Assembly: GCA_030608765.1 (NCBI GenBank)
Contig: JAUWDN010000115.1
Coordinates: 1-5,258 of the forward strand
Reading direction: 5' to 3'
DNA: 5,258 nucleotides
From: Promethearchaeota archaeon
GTDB taxonomy: Archaea > Asgardarchaeota > Lokiarchaeia > Sigynarchaeales > SOKP01
Shown here: positions 5,112 to 5,258 of the stretch, one piece after another
How positions within the stretch are numbered: the stretch's first letter is position 1
How the letters are laid out: every line of letters starts with the position of its first letter
The notes under the pieces: generated by a model
The model's database searches: none
Told to the model about the DNA's origin: nothing
What the model saw: only the letters and a program-made list of their open reading frames with translations
Made by a program: the position numbers and the translations under genes

Positions 5112-5258
5112 TTATACCATTCCTGTATATTTCATCATTTTCCGAGTTATAGATTCAAAAATCTCTTCTACTCTATCTCCGGTTTTGGAAGAACACTCAA
5201 AGTAACCTTGTAAATTATGTTTTTCAGACAATTCGACAGCGTCCTCGGTTTCAACGGA
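5112..5258 (-). CDS. Ras/Rab-like small GTPase (C-terminal 48 residues, cut by right edge)
   Basis: The frame is open from the right edge to TAA at 5114-5112, giving the last 48 residues of a longer protein. It shows the end of a Ras-superfamily G domain: the helix TEDAVELSEKHN, then YFECSSKTGDRVEEIFESI (19-37). ECSSKTG is the G5 (SAK) guanine-recognition loop, and the following amphipathic helix is the usual alpha-5. The product ends KYTGMV, with no Cys-containing prenylation motif, as in most archaeal family members. Small GTPases of this type switch between GTP and GDP states and act in signalling or membrane processes. Which branch (Rab, Ras, Arf or Rag-like) cannot be told without G1-G4; the G5-plus-helix form fits Rab/Ras best. 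Such genes point to an Asgard archaeon. It is convergent with the gene at 4505. Confidence 0.85.
   Translation of the reverse strand, partial: SVETEDAVELSEKHNLQGYFECSSKTGDRVEEIFESITRKMMKYTGMV

Overview
The window looks like a low-GC archaeal chromosome segment, most probably from an Asgard (Lokiarchaeia-like) archaeon. Three signals support this. Translation elongation factor aEF1B and a four-CxxC zinc-ribbon protein of the archaeal COG2888 type mark it as archaeal. The 3' end of a Ras/Rab-like small GTPase at the right edge is the eukaryotic-signature family that Asgard genomes carry in many copies. A membrane-anchored surface protein with a PGY-type C-terminal tail also fits. The promoters look archaeal (TATA boxes), and TTG start codons are common.

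Layout, left to right. At 1-656 (minus) lies the N-terminal part of a polytopic membrane protein resembling GT-C/GT87 glycosyltransferases, cut by the window edge. A divergent promoter region (657-861) separates it from a complete mutL (862-2772, plus), with intact ATPase and latent-endonuclease motifs and a clamp-binding-type motif. Convergent to mutL is aEF1B (2856-3122, minus). Upstream of aEF1B on the same strand come a non-coding stretch with an apparent membrane-protein remnant (3215-3319), a hairpin plus poly-T terminator (3382-3411), a secreted, C-terminally anchored surface protein (3405-3893), and a 58-residue zinc-ribbon protein (4126-4302). The plus-strand reading frame at 3993-4175 lies antisense to the zinc-ribbon gene and is not annotated. 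Divergent from the zinc-ribbon gene is an unrecognised 178-residue protein (4505-5041, plus) with a CxxC/His N-terminal part and a winged-helix-like C-terminus. It converges on the small GTPase (5112-5258, minus), which runs off the right edge.

How the genes relate. aEF1B and the zinc-ribbon protein are both translation-linked, and as I recall they are often neighbours in archaea. Here the surface-protein gene and the remnant lie between them. MutL is a DNA mismatch-repair protein that many archaea lack; no mutS is visible here. The remaining genes look like single transcription units: each has its own TATA-like element, and three of these share an unusual TATA(A)AGCTTA core (mutL, aEF1B and the 178-residue protein). 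I see no tRNA, rRNA, CRISPR array or insertion sequence. I see no clear multi-gene defence or metabolic system. The least-explained items are the 178-residue protein beside the GTPase and the coding-like stretch just after the zinc-ribbon gene.
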